A model generated the notes under the pieces. It did no database searches. It was not told the DNA's origin and worked only from the letters and a program-made list of their open reading frames with translations. This document shows positions 1 to 11,379 of a DNA stretch of 64,000 bases, piece by piece; the first letter of the stretch is position 1; each line of letters starts with the position of its first letter. The position numbers and the translations under genes were made by a program. Location: NCBI GenBank assembly GCA_008638375.1, contig CM018043.1:55626947-55690946 (forward strand). Direction: 5' to 3'. This DNA is from Nyssa sinensis. Taxonomy: Eukaryota; Streptophyta; Magnoliopsida; Cornales; Nyssaceae.

Positions 1-821
1 TGAGTTGGGGTTGGTCTGCTGTTTTGTGTTGTAGGATACCGGTTTGGATTGCTGTTGGAGGGATGCCATGAATGAGTGTTGTTGCCTGAGTGTGCAGGTG
101 GGCGCCAGGTTGTTGGATTCCTACTTGCAGGATTAGCAGTGGTAGGAAAATGAAAGGGTTCTGGTTTTGTGGTGAGCACCGAAGCTTCAAAGTTGAGCAA
201 TTTTTCATGGAGTTCTTCAAAGGTTATAGGCGTGTCTCTGGCTTGGATAGCACGTGTTAGTTCTTTGTATTCATCACCAAGTCCATCAAGGATCTTGTCT
301 GTGAGGTCTTCTGCATCAAGAGGTGCTCCAAGAAGGGCAAGCTCATCAGCTTGTGCTTTTATGGCTTGCAGAAATGCAGTTACACTATCAGATCCTTTGG
401 TGATCATCTTGAGTTGGCTCTTGGCCTGTTTGATGCGTCCACGAGAAGGCTTGGCATAGGTGGTGGCCAAGATAGTCCATGCTTCGCGAGAGGTTTTCAC
501 TTGAGCAATGAATGGTATGATAGTTGGAGAGATGGAGCCAATGATGGCATTCAAGATTAACTGGTCCTGTCGGATCCAGAGGATGCGAGCAGGATTTGGT
601 GTAGTTGTGTCATTTTGAGTGAGAGTGGCTGGGGGACAAGGCTTTGAGCCATCGATATAGCCTAAGAGATCATAGCCAATGAAGAGGGTGTGAAATTGCA
701 ACTTCTAAGAGATGTAGTTGCTAGAAGTGAGTTTTAGAGGAGTTTGGGCAGCAACATTAATGCTGATAAGGGTGTTATGGGATTCATTGGTGTTGAGAAT
801 AGAGGTTGAAGGATTGGCCAT
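1..821 (-). pseudogene. copia gag fragment (UBN2/Retrotran_gag type)
   Basis: Starting at the ATG at 821 on the minus strand, one frame gives a typical plant copia Gag: an N-terminal leader (MANPSTSILN), the conserved stretch ending KLQFHTLFIGYDLLGYIDG, then the helical part with KPSRGRI and ITKGSDSV, then a Pro/Asn/His-rich linker at the window edge. A single in-frame TAG (minus strand, 707-705) sits where family members have Trp in 'YxxWKxQ'. Apart from that codon the frame is open to base 1. Zinc knuckle and pol would lie further left. Similarity to the Ale/Retrofit lineage is inferred from the Gag motif only. Confidence 0.8.
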
Positions 822-880
822 GGCTGCTCGAGATGGAAGAAAGGATGAGAAAAAAATGGAATTTGTTATTTCTTAGTTTT

Positions 881-892
881 GCTCTGATACCA
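881..892 (-). other. primer-binding site (initiator tRNA-Met type)
   Basis: The minus strand reads TGGTATCAGAGC, directly next to the LTR end. This is the standard plant copia PBS. Confidence 0.85.
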
Positions 893-1121
893 TGATAGAA
901 TAGCAAGAATTGATACCTTTCTTATTGACTAACAAACGTATAAATACATCAAAGGAATAACAGAGAATTGTTGAAGATCCTACAAACTAGGAGGTTGTTA
1001 CAAACAGATTCCCATATCTATGACAGCTAAGAATATTTGAATAATACAATCTGATATCAACAATTCCTATATCTATGAAAGACAGTTAAGAATATTTGAA
1101 TAATACAATCTGATATCAACA
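893..1121 (-). repeat. 5' LTR of the copia remnant, with an internal tandem duplication
   Basis: On the minus strand it starts TGTTGATATCAG and ends next to the PBS with TATCA, so it has TG...CA termini. The outer end is duplicated: the module ending in 'AATCTGATATCAACA' (+ strand) occurs at about 1003-1061 and again at about 1062-1121, differing by a few bases and a small insertion. The original LTR could therefore have ended at either copy. Confidence 0.7.
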
Positions 1122-1214
1122 AAGAGGAAGAAGTCAATTAGTTAAGAATTGATTCTCTCTATTATTTGTTGGATTTATATGCATTAGCGTAATTGATTGG
1201 ATGTGTTATTCCAG
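1122..1214 (+). other. remaining 3' end of the copy A intron
   Basis: The last 30 bases (ATGTGTTATTCCAG) match the end of the copy B intron at 8130-8156. The rest diverges. The acceptor AG at 1213-1214 is kept. Confidence 0.6.
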
Positions 1215-1670
1215 TTTACACTATCGGGTCCATTGAATTTCATGGATGGACTGTGGTACAGTTGTGGAGATGAGAAAATCATTGTTTTTACAACCAACTA
1301 TAAGGACCGGATTGATCCTGCTCTATTGCGGCCCGGACGCATGGACATGCACATTCTCATGTCCTACTGCACTACTCAGGGATTTAAGCTTCTGGCCCCC
1401 AATTATCTCGACATCCGCGGTCATCATAAGCTGTTTGGCGAGATAGAAGGCCTAATAGATATTGTGAAGGCCACCCCTGCCGAAGTTGCCGAGGAGCTGA
1501 TTAGAAGTGAGAATCCTGATGTTGCTCTCGGTGGAGTTGTTAATTTATTCAAGCGCAAACAAATCGAACCCAGTAACATAGAGGAACCTGAAGTTCAACA
1601 AGCGAAAAGGCTGAGAATTGATTTCGTTAAAAAAAAAAGAGCAGTAAGAAACTGGAGAAAAAATGTGTAA
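1215..1670 (+). pseudogene. AAA-ATPase copy A, exon 2 only (BCS1/OM66-like)
   Basis: Open from the acceptor at 1214 to a stop at 1668-1670, 151 codons, closely matching exon 2 of copy B. It keeps the second half of the AAA module: the helix before sensor 1 (LSGPLNFMDGLW), sensor-1 Asn in FTTNYKDR, the arginine-finger segment LLRPGRMD, and the C-terminal lid ending in a Lys/Arg-rich tail. The N-terminal domain, Walker A and Walker B belong to exon 1, which is not in the window. It is about 10 codons shorter than copy B, with a gap near NIEEPEV and a changed tail. A copia element fills the upstream intron. If exon 1 survives to the left, the gene could in principle be spliced across the insertion; I treat it as broken. 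Confidence 0.8.
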
Positions 1671-2429
1671 TGCTTTGTTGCTCGAGTCGGTGTTTAAACA
1701 CGAGAGAGTCATTGATTAATGAGATAGTTTTAAAAAAAATTAGCTGATATGATATTACTTAATGACTCTCTTTTATTTGGACATTGAAATTTAAGTCATA
1801 AATCATTGTCAGTAGAAAAAAGACAATAAGATCTTTTCGGAATTGAACCAAAAATTAATGAAAATAACAGTGTATTTTTATATTACTATAAAATAAATTA
1901 TCTACAATTAAAATGAGTGCCTTCAAAGTTCAAATATTTTTCCTTGTTGGCCTGTTTGGTGTTTTAAACTCATTTTCCCTCTGCGTCACCAAGTTTTGTA
2001 CCTTATTATGAGAGGCATTTGATTTGCATTGGGTTTTTGCGTTTGTCTTAGTGAAAGGAAAATGGGCTTAGGCAAAATAATTTGTACGTTGGATTTCCTT
2101 CATGCGTTTGGAGAACCAATCCAAACATCCCTAAAGGTGTAGGGCTTGTTTGGTTTACTGACGAGATCGCGCAGTTGAACGTTTTGAAGTTCAATTCGTA
2201 CTTAATTGATTTAAAGTTGTTTGGATTATAAGAGAAATCGCACAGTTGAGTCGCGCATCAAGTATAAAACGGGTATTATGGAACAGTTGGCCCTTGAAGT
2301 TTATCCTAAACCGCGTGGTGTAGGGTTGGGATATGTTATTATTATACCCATTTTTTTAAATATTATTACGTCCTTCCATCACTTAAATTCTGTGTTTTTT
2401 TTTTAATCATTGTACACACGCATCATACT
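1671..2429. other. 3' flank of AAA copy A with a small hairpin insertion
   Basis: From about 1827 on, the sequence matches the 3' flank of copy B (8625-8890), including ATGAGTGCCTTCAAA at 1913. Bases about 1676-1826 are absent from copy B and hold a short inverted repeat (GAGAGAGTCATT near 1704 and its complement near 1762), which looks like a small MITE-like insertion. Bases 2100-2400 hold degenerate short repeats and no gene that I can support. Confidence 0.5.
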
Positions 2430-2696
2430 ACAAGTGGGCCATGTGTAGTGTATAACTCGATACACTATTGGTTACTTTTTCTAAAGACTTTAGGAGTCAT
2501 TTGAGAGTCGAAGAGATTTCAAGGCCTAATGCTTAAAATTAGTAAAACAAGCACAAGTTCAAGACGAGAATAAATTTAGGTATACCGTCGTAATTTTAGT
2601 TTTTAATTATATAAATTTCTTCCAGTAATCTCATATTCTTTTTAATATTATCATATATATATATATATATCTAGATATATGCATATACAATTTGTA
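2430..2696 (+). repeat. dispersed repeat, copy 1
   Basis: Starts ACAAGTGGGCCATGTGTAG and ends CATATACAATTTGTA. It is nearly identical to 3980-4242; the main difference is the length of a TA microsatellite. A more diverged third copy lies at 20160-20347. The two close copies are in the same orientation, 1.28 kb apart. No PBS or polypurine tract sits between them, so I do not call them LTRs. Confidence 0.8.
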
Positions 2697-3979
2697 GTAG
2701 AGGGAAGAGCAAATCCTGCAGAAGTAGAGGGAAGAGGGATTTAGAAGGAATATTATTTTCACCCACCTAACAGTTGACTAGGTTTTCAATAAACGACAAT
2801 GAAAAAGGTTGGCAATTATGGTCGGGTTTGAATAGCACTATATTGACAACTGACGGGGCAGCCCACCATATACACAAACACACACTAGCTAATATCATTT
2901 TGCATGTGCCATTGAAAACAAACATTAAAGGCCAGCCAAACAACATCTAAGAGGAAAGCATGAGAAGTACAGATGCTATAAAAATATATTCCATGGATCA
3001 ACATCAGAGCAAAAGAGAAAGAGATTGCCATTATACACTGTTTGAACAAATGCTGAGAAAGAACACATGAACTTAACACAAAGTGGCTTTTCTTTAAAGT
3101 TGGACTGGCGTTTGAATGGGTACTGAAGCACATTCCCACTAGCCTGGAGAACCATGTAAAAGCTGCTTTTTCCTTTTAAAGATGTTACACATACCTTGCA
3201 CGTAACAAGAAAATATCCATTTCAAACTAATATATATATATACACTCTCTGAATCATATGCTTCCACCCCTTTTTAGTAGTGCCATTCTATACTTTGTTT
3301 TCTCTACCTGCTCAGGTAGCTTATCCTTATCCATGATGCCCCCTGGCTCTTTGGCTATTGAATGGAACCCCTCTCTCTCTCTCTCTCTCCCTCCACTACA
3401 TTATTGAGACAAGCTCTGTTCAGAGTACGTAGGCCTAACTTTAGTCCTTCAAATGGGAGTGTTGCTATCATTTCTTTTTCTTTTTTGTACTTTGTGTTTT
3501 TGTGCTATTTTTTATTTGGATGCATGCCAAATAGTATGTAATACAGCCGACACTCTCTCGACATTAATAATCTTGGAAGATTTAAAAATTATTAATTTTT
3601 TAATAATTCTTAGAAATAAAAAGATTTTCCCAATGTATATTATTTTCTTCATAAAAAAAAAAAGAATATGCATATATATATATATTTCACTCAACTCAAT
3701 ATACCCTTATTACAATTATTTAAGATGGACTACCCGTCTTATCATTCTAATTTATTTGAAATCATTCTTTTAGTTAGATTATATTTTTTTAACTATTTCT
3801 CTTAAAATTAATTTTGGTCTAATTTAAATTATAAAAATATCTTAATCTCTTTTTATTTATTAAAAATTAATGTAATTAATACGTTTGACGAGACGACAGA
3901 GAGATAAACAACGGACAGAATTTAAAGCTATCGCAATTAATTAGCACATAGTCAACATTGTATTAGATTAGACAATAAA
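2697..3979. other. spacer between the two direct repeats
   Basis: Contains a purine-rich stretch (AGTAGAGGGAAGAG, twice, 2693-2740), a (CT)n run at 3371-3390 and AT-rich DNA. Short open frames on both strands have no recognisable domain and look like chance. I see no gene. Confidence 0.4.
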
Positions 3980-4242
3980 ACAAGTGGGCCATGTGTAGTG
4001 TATAACCCGATACACTATTGGTTACTTTTTCTAAAGACTTTAGGAGTCATTTGAGAGTCGAAGAGATTTCAAGGCCTAATGCTTAAAATTAGTAAAACAA
4101 GCACAAGTTCAAGACGAGAATAAATTTAGGTATACCGTCGTAATTTTAGTTTTTAATTATATAAATTTCTTCCAGTAATCTCATACTCTTTTTAATATTA
4201 TCATATATATATATATCTAGATATATGCATATACAATTTGTA
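3980..4242 (+). repeat. dispersed repeat, copy 2
   Basis: Near-identical partner of 2430-2696, same orientation, with a shorter TA microsatellite inside. Confidence 0.8.
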
Positions 4243-6730
4243 TATAAATTATGTATTTATATATATGTATATATTTGTTTTTGTAATACAATAAGTTGAT
4301 TAGTACATTCTTAAAATTGCAAGACCCACCCCCTTTTTTAAAGCCTCAATTGTCCCACCAAACTATCTCTAATACTCGCCGGAACCATGGTCCTTGAGGG
4401 ATGGCTTTTTACTTTTCTGTCAAGTATGATTTTGATTACTTGCAGAGGTCGATTTTTGTCCTACATGTATTGCATGCATCACGTGCAGACGTCACTGCTT
4501 ACGGAGTTTTGTGAGCGATGGTAATTTGGTAATAGTGCTGAAAATTCTTCCCAGACACATGTTTTCACATTAGTTTGATTCAAATTTGAATCGAAATTCT
4601 TACGTGGAGATAGAAAATTTAATAAAAGAATTGTATTATTGTTGTCGGTATATTTCTGTTGTTAATGCGATGCCACGTCAACAAACACCAGAACAAACAA
4701 AAAGTGTATGCTTTGCTGACCAATAAAAAGAAGAAAAGGTGTATACTTCTGCCATTGTGCCATTTTTTAGTTCACGTTTAATTATTATTCTTTTTGTTGA
4801 TGCTATTCTATCGCATCTCTGACTTCTTTTTTTTAATTTCTTCTTTAGAAGTCCCAGTATGATAAGAAAGCGAAAATTTCCTAGAAAAATTATATTAATT
4901 AATTTTATATAATTAAAGATAAAAATATTATAAATAAAAAAATTATAATATCAAAATACACAATTTTTTAATTGAAATAGAAATTGTAAGTTTTGTATAT
5001 CGTAAATTGAGTATTATATATATATATTTATAAAAAATTAAAATATCATTAAAAAAATATACATAATATTTTACTTTTGTATTGAAAATTATTATATATA
5101 AGAAACACTTATTAGTTAATAAAAAAAAAAGCTTAATACTTAATAACTTTAATAATTAATAAACTTTTAATTTCTTATATCTATTAATTATAAGAGGGTT
5201 CACTATAATGTTAAATGTTGTTAATTGAAACTAGCCTAGTTGGTAACTCATTACTTCTTTAAAAGAGGAGGTCATGAGTTTTATTCTCACTTTATTATTA
5301 GGTTATTGGGTTTCACAGGTTAGAATTAAGAGATTGTATAATACACTCTTTTTTTAAATACTACATGTATTAAATTTTTTTTTATCAAGACTTCCATCCT
5401 AAATGATGTAACGGTAAATTATTTATAAAGTATTTGTAATATATTTTTACCAATATCAATAGTCTAATGTCAAATAATTTAGGATGCAAAATTTAGTACC
5501 AAAATTCGGAACAAAGAGTATTACTCATTTCACATGATGCCAAAGTCAATTGTGTGTTACCGTCATTCGAATCTGATTGACGCTTGTAATGCATGTATGC
5601 GGGTGGAATTAGCCCGTAAAATATATCAGATCGTAAAGTTTTTCACTCGTGATTGACTATAACATTCCTATGTCATATAATAGAGAAAAATAAACTTATT
5701 TTTCACTTTAGTATAAAAATATCTAATGCTTTTTTTTTTTTCCTTTCAAAACGTTGATTTTTTAATAGATACTCTTAATATAAAGGCGGATGAGTATAAT
5801 TGTTTAAAGGTAATATGTAATTTATATTATATGTAAAGGTATAATTGTAATATATATAGATACACACACTGCGAGAGTACATTATAAATTTAAAAATTAA
5901 AGGATCATTCATATAATTATTATAAGCCTTTTAAAACAATCAACGTAATTAAAGTGAATTTATTATTACTAAACAATAAAACTTGGTTCCCACGGCACGC
6001 ACGCAGCGTTATCCGCTGGTGCATCAACAACTGTAACCTCTACACTCATCAAATAATCACCATTATAATAGTGCCACCTCGACAACATCTTATATGCTCC
6101 AAACCAATTTAAAAAATAAATAAGTTAATTACGCTTTAATACTGTCCCAATTTTAAATAAGATTTATTATTATTATTAATTGTAATAATTAAATAATTAA
6201 ATAATTAAATAATTTAAATTTTATTTTAATTAAAATCAATTACAAACAATTATTTAAAATTAATTATATTTTAATATCTTATAATTTTATGTGAATTTTA
6301 AAATAATATTATATAATTTTATATGAATTTTAAAATTATATTCTATAATTGTATATGAATTTTAAATAAGAATTATAATTTTATAAAGATTTTAAATGAG
6401 TTTTATGATTTTAATATATAAATGATTTTCATTAAGTATTTGAGATAATCAGATATAATTGATCTTAATTAAAGTTAAATTATAAATTAAGTAACTAATT
6501 TATTATAATTGATGAATCAATAAGTTATTTGAAATCGAAGCCAAAATATGATAGTAGTGAAGTTTAATTAACCCGAAAAACAAAAAAAACCCTCGGTTTA
6601 GCCGAGTTGCAGCATATAATCCAGTCTCTTCAGTCTCCTTGCTCACCAAGTATGGAATATTGTCTAAGTGGCCAGTGTGAACACAACCGGCCTACCGTAC
6701 AAAAAGATGCTGCTGCTCCTTCTACTTCCA
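4243..6730. other. AT-rich spacer upstream of AAA copy B
   Basis: Very AT-rich, with runs such as 4880-5200 and 6110-6500 of nearly pure A/T. Holds one tRNA-related SINE-like fragment (5226-5345, listed separately) and a 27-bp stretch (4621-4647) that recurs at the copy D breakpoint. No coding sequence recognised. Confidence 0.4.
5226..5345 (+). repeat. SINE-like fragment (tRNA-related)
   Basis: TAGCCTAGTTGG at 5234 fits a pol III A box, and GAGTTTTATTCTC at 5276 is a degenerate B box about 35 bp downstream. This spacing is typical of tRNA-derived SINE heads. No clear tail or target duplication. Confidence 0.4.
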
Positions 6731-6731
6731 C

Positions 6732-6740
6732 TATATATAT
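6732..6740 (+). promoter_or_regulatory. TATA box of AAA copy B
   Basis: TATATATAT about 75 bp before the ATG at 6808. The same arrangement (TATATATATACGC, then ATACATAGGCACAT) precedes copy C at 29513, so the core promoter is shared between copies. Confidence 0.5.
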
Positions 6741-6807
6741 ACACACATACATTCTACATAGGCACATTAGCATACTCTGTATCCAGTAATATCACAGAGT
6801 TTCAAAA

Positions 6808-8642
6808 ATGTTCTCTCTCTCAGAAATGCAGTCATCGGCGTCGACCCTGTTCTCTGCTTACGCCTCATTTGCCACCTCGATGATGCTGGTTCGGTCCATG
6901 GTCAACGAGGTCTTACCCAGCCCGGTGCGGTCATACCTGCAATCAGCATTCCGGTACTTCTTCACGCCACGGGCCAATCAGCTCACCATCGTCATCGACG
7001 AGTGCTGTGGATTTAACAGCAACCAAGTCTACGAAGCCGCAGAGATCTACTTGCGCACCAAGATCAGCCCGTCCACAGAACGCTTCAAAGTTAACAAGAC
7101 TCGAAGACAGAAGAACCTCAACATTGCCATCGAAAAGGGCGAAGAAGTTACCGACACGTTCGCAGACTTCCATCTCAATTGGAAGTTCGTATCGATCGAA
7201 CCCCAAAACCCGGGCCATCGTGAAAAGCGATTCTTCGAGCTCAGCTTCAACAAGAAGTTCAAGGAGATAGTATTGAATGATTACTTGCCTTTCGTTTTGG
7301 CTAAATCCAAGGAAATCAAACAAAATGACAAGGTGGTGAAACTTTATACCAGAGATTGTCTGGGCGATGACGACGATGGTGGAGGGATTTGGGGATCGAT
7401 CGATCTCGAACATCCGTCGACGTTCGAGACATTAGCGATGGACACTAAGCTTAAGAAGGCGATAATTGATGACTTGGATAGATTTGTGAAGAGAAGGGAT
7501 TTTTATAAGAAGGTAGGGAAGGCATGGAAGAGAGGTTACCTGTTGTACGGTCCTCCCGGTACTGGTAAATCGAGCTTAATTGCCGCAATGGCAAATTACC
7601 TTAAATTTGATATCTATGATTTGGAGCTCACGAGTCTTTATTCCGATTCTGAACTGAGGAGGATACTGGTGTCGACGTCGAACCGTTCGATACTTGTGAT
7701 TGAAGATATCGATTGCAGTGTGGAGATGCAAGATCGGCTGCTTGGGAATGAGCCATCTAAACCTAAGGTCTCTAAGACTGAGGTCTCTCAGACTAAGGTC
7801 GGTTAGTTATTGCTTTCTTCATTAATTCACTGAACAGTTGTTTTTACAGTATCTGAAGAATTACCAGTAAATTTCAGTTTTGTAGGGGTATACTGTATTT
7901 GATTTTCTTGTGATGGATCACCAATATTAGTTTTCAATTAATTGGTTCCATCATCCTTCAATTTATTGGCTGCGTTCAGGGCAGGTTGTTTATTTCGTTT
8001 GGTTGCTATTAATCTGCAAATTAATTTGCATCAAGAGTTAATTTCGCCATTTATGTAAGCATGGCCTTGGTTTGAATTGGGGCTTTATTTACAGTGGTCT
8101 TCGTTAATGGATTTCTATATGCTAACACAATTGTTTTCGATGTGTTATTCCTGCAGTTGACACTATCAGGTCTATTGAATTTCATGGATGGACTGTGGTC
8201 GAGCTGTGGAGATGAGAAAATCGTTGTTTTTACCACCAACTATAAGGACCGGATTGACCCTGCTCTGTTGCGGCCCGGACGCATGGACATGCACATTCTC
8301 ATGTCCTATTGCACCACTCAGGGATTTAAGCTTCTGGCCTCCAATTATCTCGACATCCACGGTCATCACAGGCTCTTTGGCGAGATAGAAGGCCTAATAG
8401 AGAATGTAAAGGTCACCCCTGCCGAAGTTGCAGAGGAACTCATGAGAAGTGAGAATCCTGACGTTGCTCTTGGTGGAGTTGTTAATTTACTCAAGCGCAA
8501 GCAAATCGAAGCCAGTAACATCAAGGAAGGAAAAACAAATGCACCTGAAGTTCAGCAAGCAAAAAGGCTAAAGACTGATGGCGCTAAAAAGAGAGCTGTA
8601 AGAAACTGTAGAAAAAAAACAGTAAGATCTATGAGGTATTGA
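6808..8642 (+). CDS. AAA-ATPase copy B, intact (BCS1/OM66-like mitochondrial AAA-ATPase)
   Basis: Two exons, 6808-7797 and 8157-8642, intron GT..AG in phase 0; predicted 491 aa, the usual size of plant BCS1-like AAA-ATPases (OM66/ASD/HSR4 group). Residues about 9-33 form the hydrophobic N-terminal segment typical of membrane-anchored members; about 30-125 is the AAA-associated N-terminal domain. Walker A is GPPGTGKS at 248-255, Walker B ILVIEDID at 295-302, sensor-1 Asn358, arginine fingers Arg369 and Arg372 in LLRPGRMD, and the tail is Lys/Arg-rich. Known relatives are ATP-driven membrane proteins of mitochondria or ER linked to stress and cell death; the exact role here is inference. The start is the first Met after the TATA box, matching the start region of copy C. 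The end of exon 1 has a short AAGGTC/GAGGTC duplication that creates extra possible donors. It is the only uninterrupted copy in the window. Confidence 0.9.
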
Positions 8643-8959
8643 ACCAAGAATTAATGAAAATTAGAGTGTATGTTTATATTGTAATAAATTAACTACAATT
8701 GAAATGAGTGCCTTCAAATATCTACAAGAGTTTACATTATGTTACTGCTAGTTCCATTGAAGATCTTTCCTTGATCTTGACTTGTTTGTGTTTTTAACTC
8801 CTTTTCCCTCTTGGTCACCAAATTTTGTGCATTATTATTAGAGGCATTTGGTTTGCAATAGTTTAGGCAAAATAATTTTTATTTTAAATTTGTTTCTTGC
8901 GTTTGGAGAACTAACCCAAACACCCATTAACACCGTATTAGAAGAGAATGTATGTAGGC
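8643..8959. other. 3' flank of AAA copy B
   Basis: Shared with copies A (from 1827) and D (from 50090), so it belongs to the ancestral gene unit and probably includes the 3' UTR. No other gene seen. Confidence 0.5.
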
Positions 8960-9180
8960 CATGGTGAACCCTGATTTTGGTGGAAAAGTTTGCTCAGTAT
9001 CTTCAAGCTACACCACATACCTGGGCTTGGACGGGTAATACTGTATGGGTAGGGACAACTTGTGGATTGGGTAGTCTCGAAGTCACAGGTTTGAATTGTG
9101 TAAATAGTCTATCTCTTTACGAAATAAGAGTGGGTACATTTAACTTTCTTTGGATCCTATAGTATCAAAGTTTGGTGTAC
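8960..9180 (+). repeat. Au-like SINE, degenerate
   Basis: The B-box-like GAAGTCACAGGTTTGAAT (9079) is followed by an AAATAGTCTATCTCTTTACG-type stretch and GGGTACATTTAACTTT, the order found in plant Au SINEs (B box, CCTCT segment, GTACA segment). The same copy is at 50415-50600, so it predates the segmental duplication. Borders are approximate. Confidence 0.45.
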
Positions 9181-9228
9181 TTAGACCAGCTCTTGAGTCC
9201 ATCTTTTGATAGTTGTTTGACTCAAGAA

Positions 9229-9580
9229 CTCTGGGAGAGGGAAGTGTTTACTTATTTGTTAAGTTATAAACTTTCTGATTATGATAATTGCTCAAATGAG
9301 ATGCCAATTAGTTATATTGCATCAGCCAAAAAAGTTTGATGAATAAAATTTCTAGAGCACTACTTTGGTCCACCACGAGAGTAGAATCTGATTGATTTGT
9401 GGAAACTCCGGGAGAGGGAAGTGTTTACTTAGTTGTTAAGTTATGAACTTTCTGATTATGATAATTACTCAAATGAGACGCCAATTAGTTATATTGCATC
9501 AGCCAAAAAAGTTTGATGAATAAAAATTCTAGAGCACTACTTTGGTCCACCGTGAGAGTAGAATCTGATTGATTTGTAGA
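9229..9580 (+). repeat. 177-bp tandem repeat, two units
   Basis: GGGAGAGGGAAGTGTTTACTT starts at 9233 and again at 9410; the units also share CATCAGCCAAAAAAGTTTG. The array is also present in the second segmental copy (about 50665-51005). Confidence 0.8.
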
Positions 9581-10566
9581 GTACACGTGTCCGTGTCTGA
9601 CCTAGCATTCTTTAAAATTGGATGTAGTTCTGGTTTTGAAGAATGGAAATAGAGTCTTCTAGTCAATTAATTATGGTGGGTTTAGGTTATAGTTCTGATT
9701 GTAATGAATTAGAATGTTGGTCTGGTATGAGTTGAATGAGATGTGTCCATCCATTCTCTCTGTCTTGGAGATTTCACTTCCGAATCAACTGATGCCGATT
9801 ATGAAAACCGCTTTCCTTCATCATAATGTAATTTTCTTTATATCATGATTCATGTTTTACTTTTCTGTACTTGAAGCCTAAAGGCAGTCTTAAGGGAAAG
9901 TTGGATGACTTCAAGACTAACTGATTGATTGGTGGGAAGGTGAAAGTGAGGCGCTGTTTCTCTTATTCTTTTATTCACACTTCTGCACACTTATAATGGA
10001 AACATTTCTTAACAGCTTGAGTTATAGATGAAATTCCCAGATGGCTAACTTTTAGGTGACTACATTCAGGCAAGTGTGACATTGAGACATTATTTTGTTT
10101 ATTGTAATCTTGCTAAAGGATATCAGGTATCCCTTTTTCACATTCTGTATGGTATAGATATATGTACTATTTTATTTGTTGAGTGTGCTGTCCCCTTTTG
10201 ATAGGAATGGTCTCTGGTTATCTGGGCAATAGGAATGGTCTCTGGTTATCTGGGCAAAAAAGAAGGTAAAACTTGAGATGAAATTTACTTAAAATATACA
10301 TGAGACTTCAGCATCTCAGTAGTGAAGCTGGTGGTGCTATTTTAGTATTGCTGGGTAAATATTTTGGGTGGGTATGAATGCTATCTTTCCCTCTAAAACT
10401 AACATGTGTTTATGCCCTTGAAAGCTTCAACACAATTCATTGAGTAATGGTAAGAGGCGAGTTTGATTGCTTTGAATATTGTAAATTTAGCAGGGTCTCG
10501 GTAGCTAGCAAAATATTCCTATACAGGTTGTTTTGATGTCTAATTTGTATATTTACTGATCTGACA
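9581..10566. other. remnant of PLP3 intron 1 plus junction to AAA flank
   Basis: From about 9650 (GTCTTCTAGTCAATTAATTA) the DNA matches PLP3 intron 1 at 47320-48370. The junction between AAA 3' flank and PLP3 intron therefore lies at about 9600-9650. A 28-bp unit (AGGAATGGTCTCTGG...) is tandemly duplicated at 10203-10258. Confidence 0.6.
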
Positions 10567-11002
10567 TTAATTGTTTGCTCAACAGAAGGCACAGGCATCT
10601 ACCTCTGTCAATCAGAGGTTGATCTTGATGAGTTGATGGAGGTAAGTTGGACAATGCATCTATATGTATATATGTCCATACTGGTTTACTTGCACTGGGT
10701 GATATCAGGATCCCGAGCTGGAAAACTGGAAGCAGATATGATCGCAGCTCTAAAGGTTAGAAATTACAGTATTATCGAAAGAATTATATGCAGTTTGTTA
10801 ATTTGATTTGGGGTAAGCTTTCTGAATTGGAAAAGTTGTGCTTGGATTTGTTTGAATAGAAAGAAGCTGAGAAGCGACGAGGATTAAAGAATCAAGAGCA
10901 TGGAAAGTACAAGGCGATAACTGAAGACGACTTCTTGGGTGAAGTCACTGGGTGTTAAAAAATGATCTGTCCGTTCAACCATTGGAGTTCTATCATTGCA
11001 AG
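10567..11002 (+). pseudogene. PLP3: PLP3-like (phosducin-like 3) fragment: exons 2-4
   Basis: Exon 2 (about 10567-10641) encodes the QQKAQxSxSxNxEVDLDELM region, exon 3 (10709-10755) DPELE..., exon 4 (10860-about 11002) KEAEKRR...KNQEHGKYK...EDDFLGEVTG, all recognisable against the plant phosducin-like 3 N-terminal region. It is dead: the acceptor AG before exon 2 is lost (GACAT instead of GACAG), exon 2 has a 1-nt deletion, exon 3 is 47 rather than 48 nt, and exon 4 has an extra G at about 10953 and a missing base near 10960. Exon 1 and the thioredoxin-fold exons are absent. PLP3 proteins help fold tubulin with the CCT chaperonin; this fragment cannot. Confidence 0.75.
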
Positions 11003-11024
11003 TAAAACTTTCACTTTGAAATCC

Positions 11025-11026
<2 letters not shown>

Positions 11027-11061
<35 letters not shown>
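11027..11061. repeat. (CT)n(CA)n microsatellite
   Basis: CT repeats run straight into CA repeats. The homologous site at 52433-52493 is longer. Confidence 0.9.
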
Positions 11062-11062
<1 letters not shown>

Positions 11063-11346
11063 GAGATAGGGGATCGTGTTCACTACCTGGACCCTTTTAT
11101 ATTCGCTAATTCTAGATTTCATTTAGTATGGTATGCAACAGATTTACATAGCAGCTCCCCAGTAGAACATTAGGTCCCTAACTAGGTGTCCAGATATCTC
11201 AGCATTTATATGTTGGTGTTTTTTCTAATGCTGTATCTGTTTAACTAAGTAATATTAAGATGCAGGATTTTGAACGTGTTGTGTGACCTATGCCTTTATC
11301 ATTGTTTACAGAGAACGAAAAAATACATATACTGAAAGCCTCTTGC

Positions 11347-11379
<33 letters not shown>

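Larger units (their letters stand above)
1..1121 (-). mobile_element. Ty1/copia retrotransposon, 5' part, runs off the left edge
   Basis: Read on the minus strand the order is LTR (1121 to 893), primer-binding site (892 to 881), short leader, then gag from an ATG at 821 running off the window at base 1. The PBS matches the initiator-Met type common in plant copia elements. The element lies about 90 bp upstream of AAA copy A exon 2, in what was that gene's intron, which explains why exon 1 of copy A is not next to exon 2. The 3' half and the other LTR are outside the window, so a target duplication cannot be checked. Confidence 0.85.

Noticed and set aside
3453..3773. 106-codon open frame in AT-rich DNA
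   Set aside because: Ile/Tyr/Phe-rich low-complexity reading across a TA microsatellite; no sign of coding selection.
2430..4242. Direct repeats as LTRs of a small retrotransposon
   Set aside because: No PBS after the left copy, no polypurine tract before the right copy, and no TG...CA ends shared by both.
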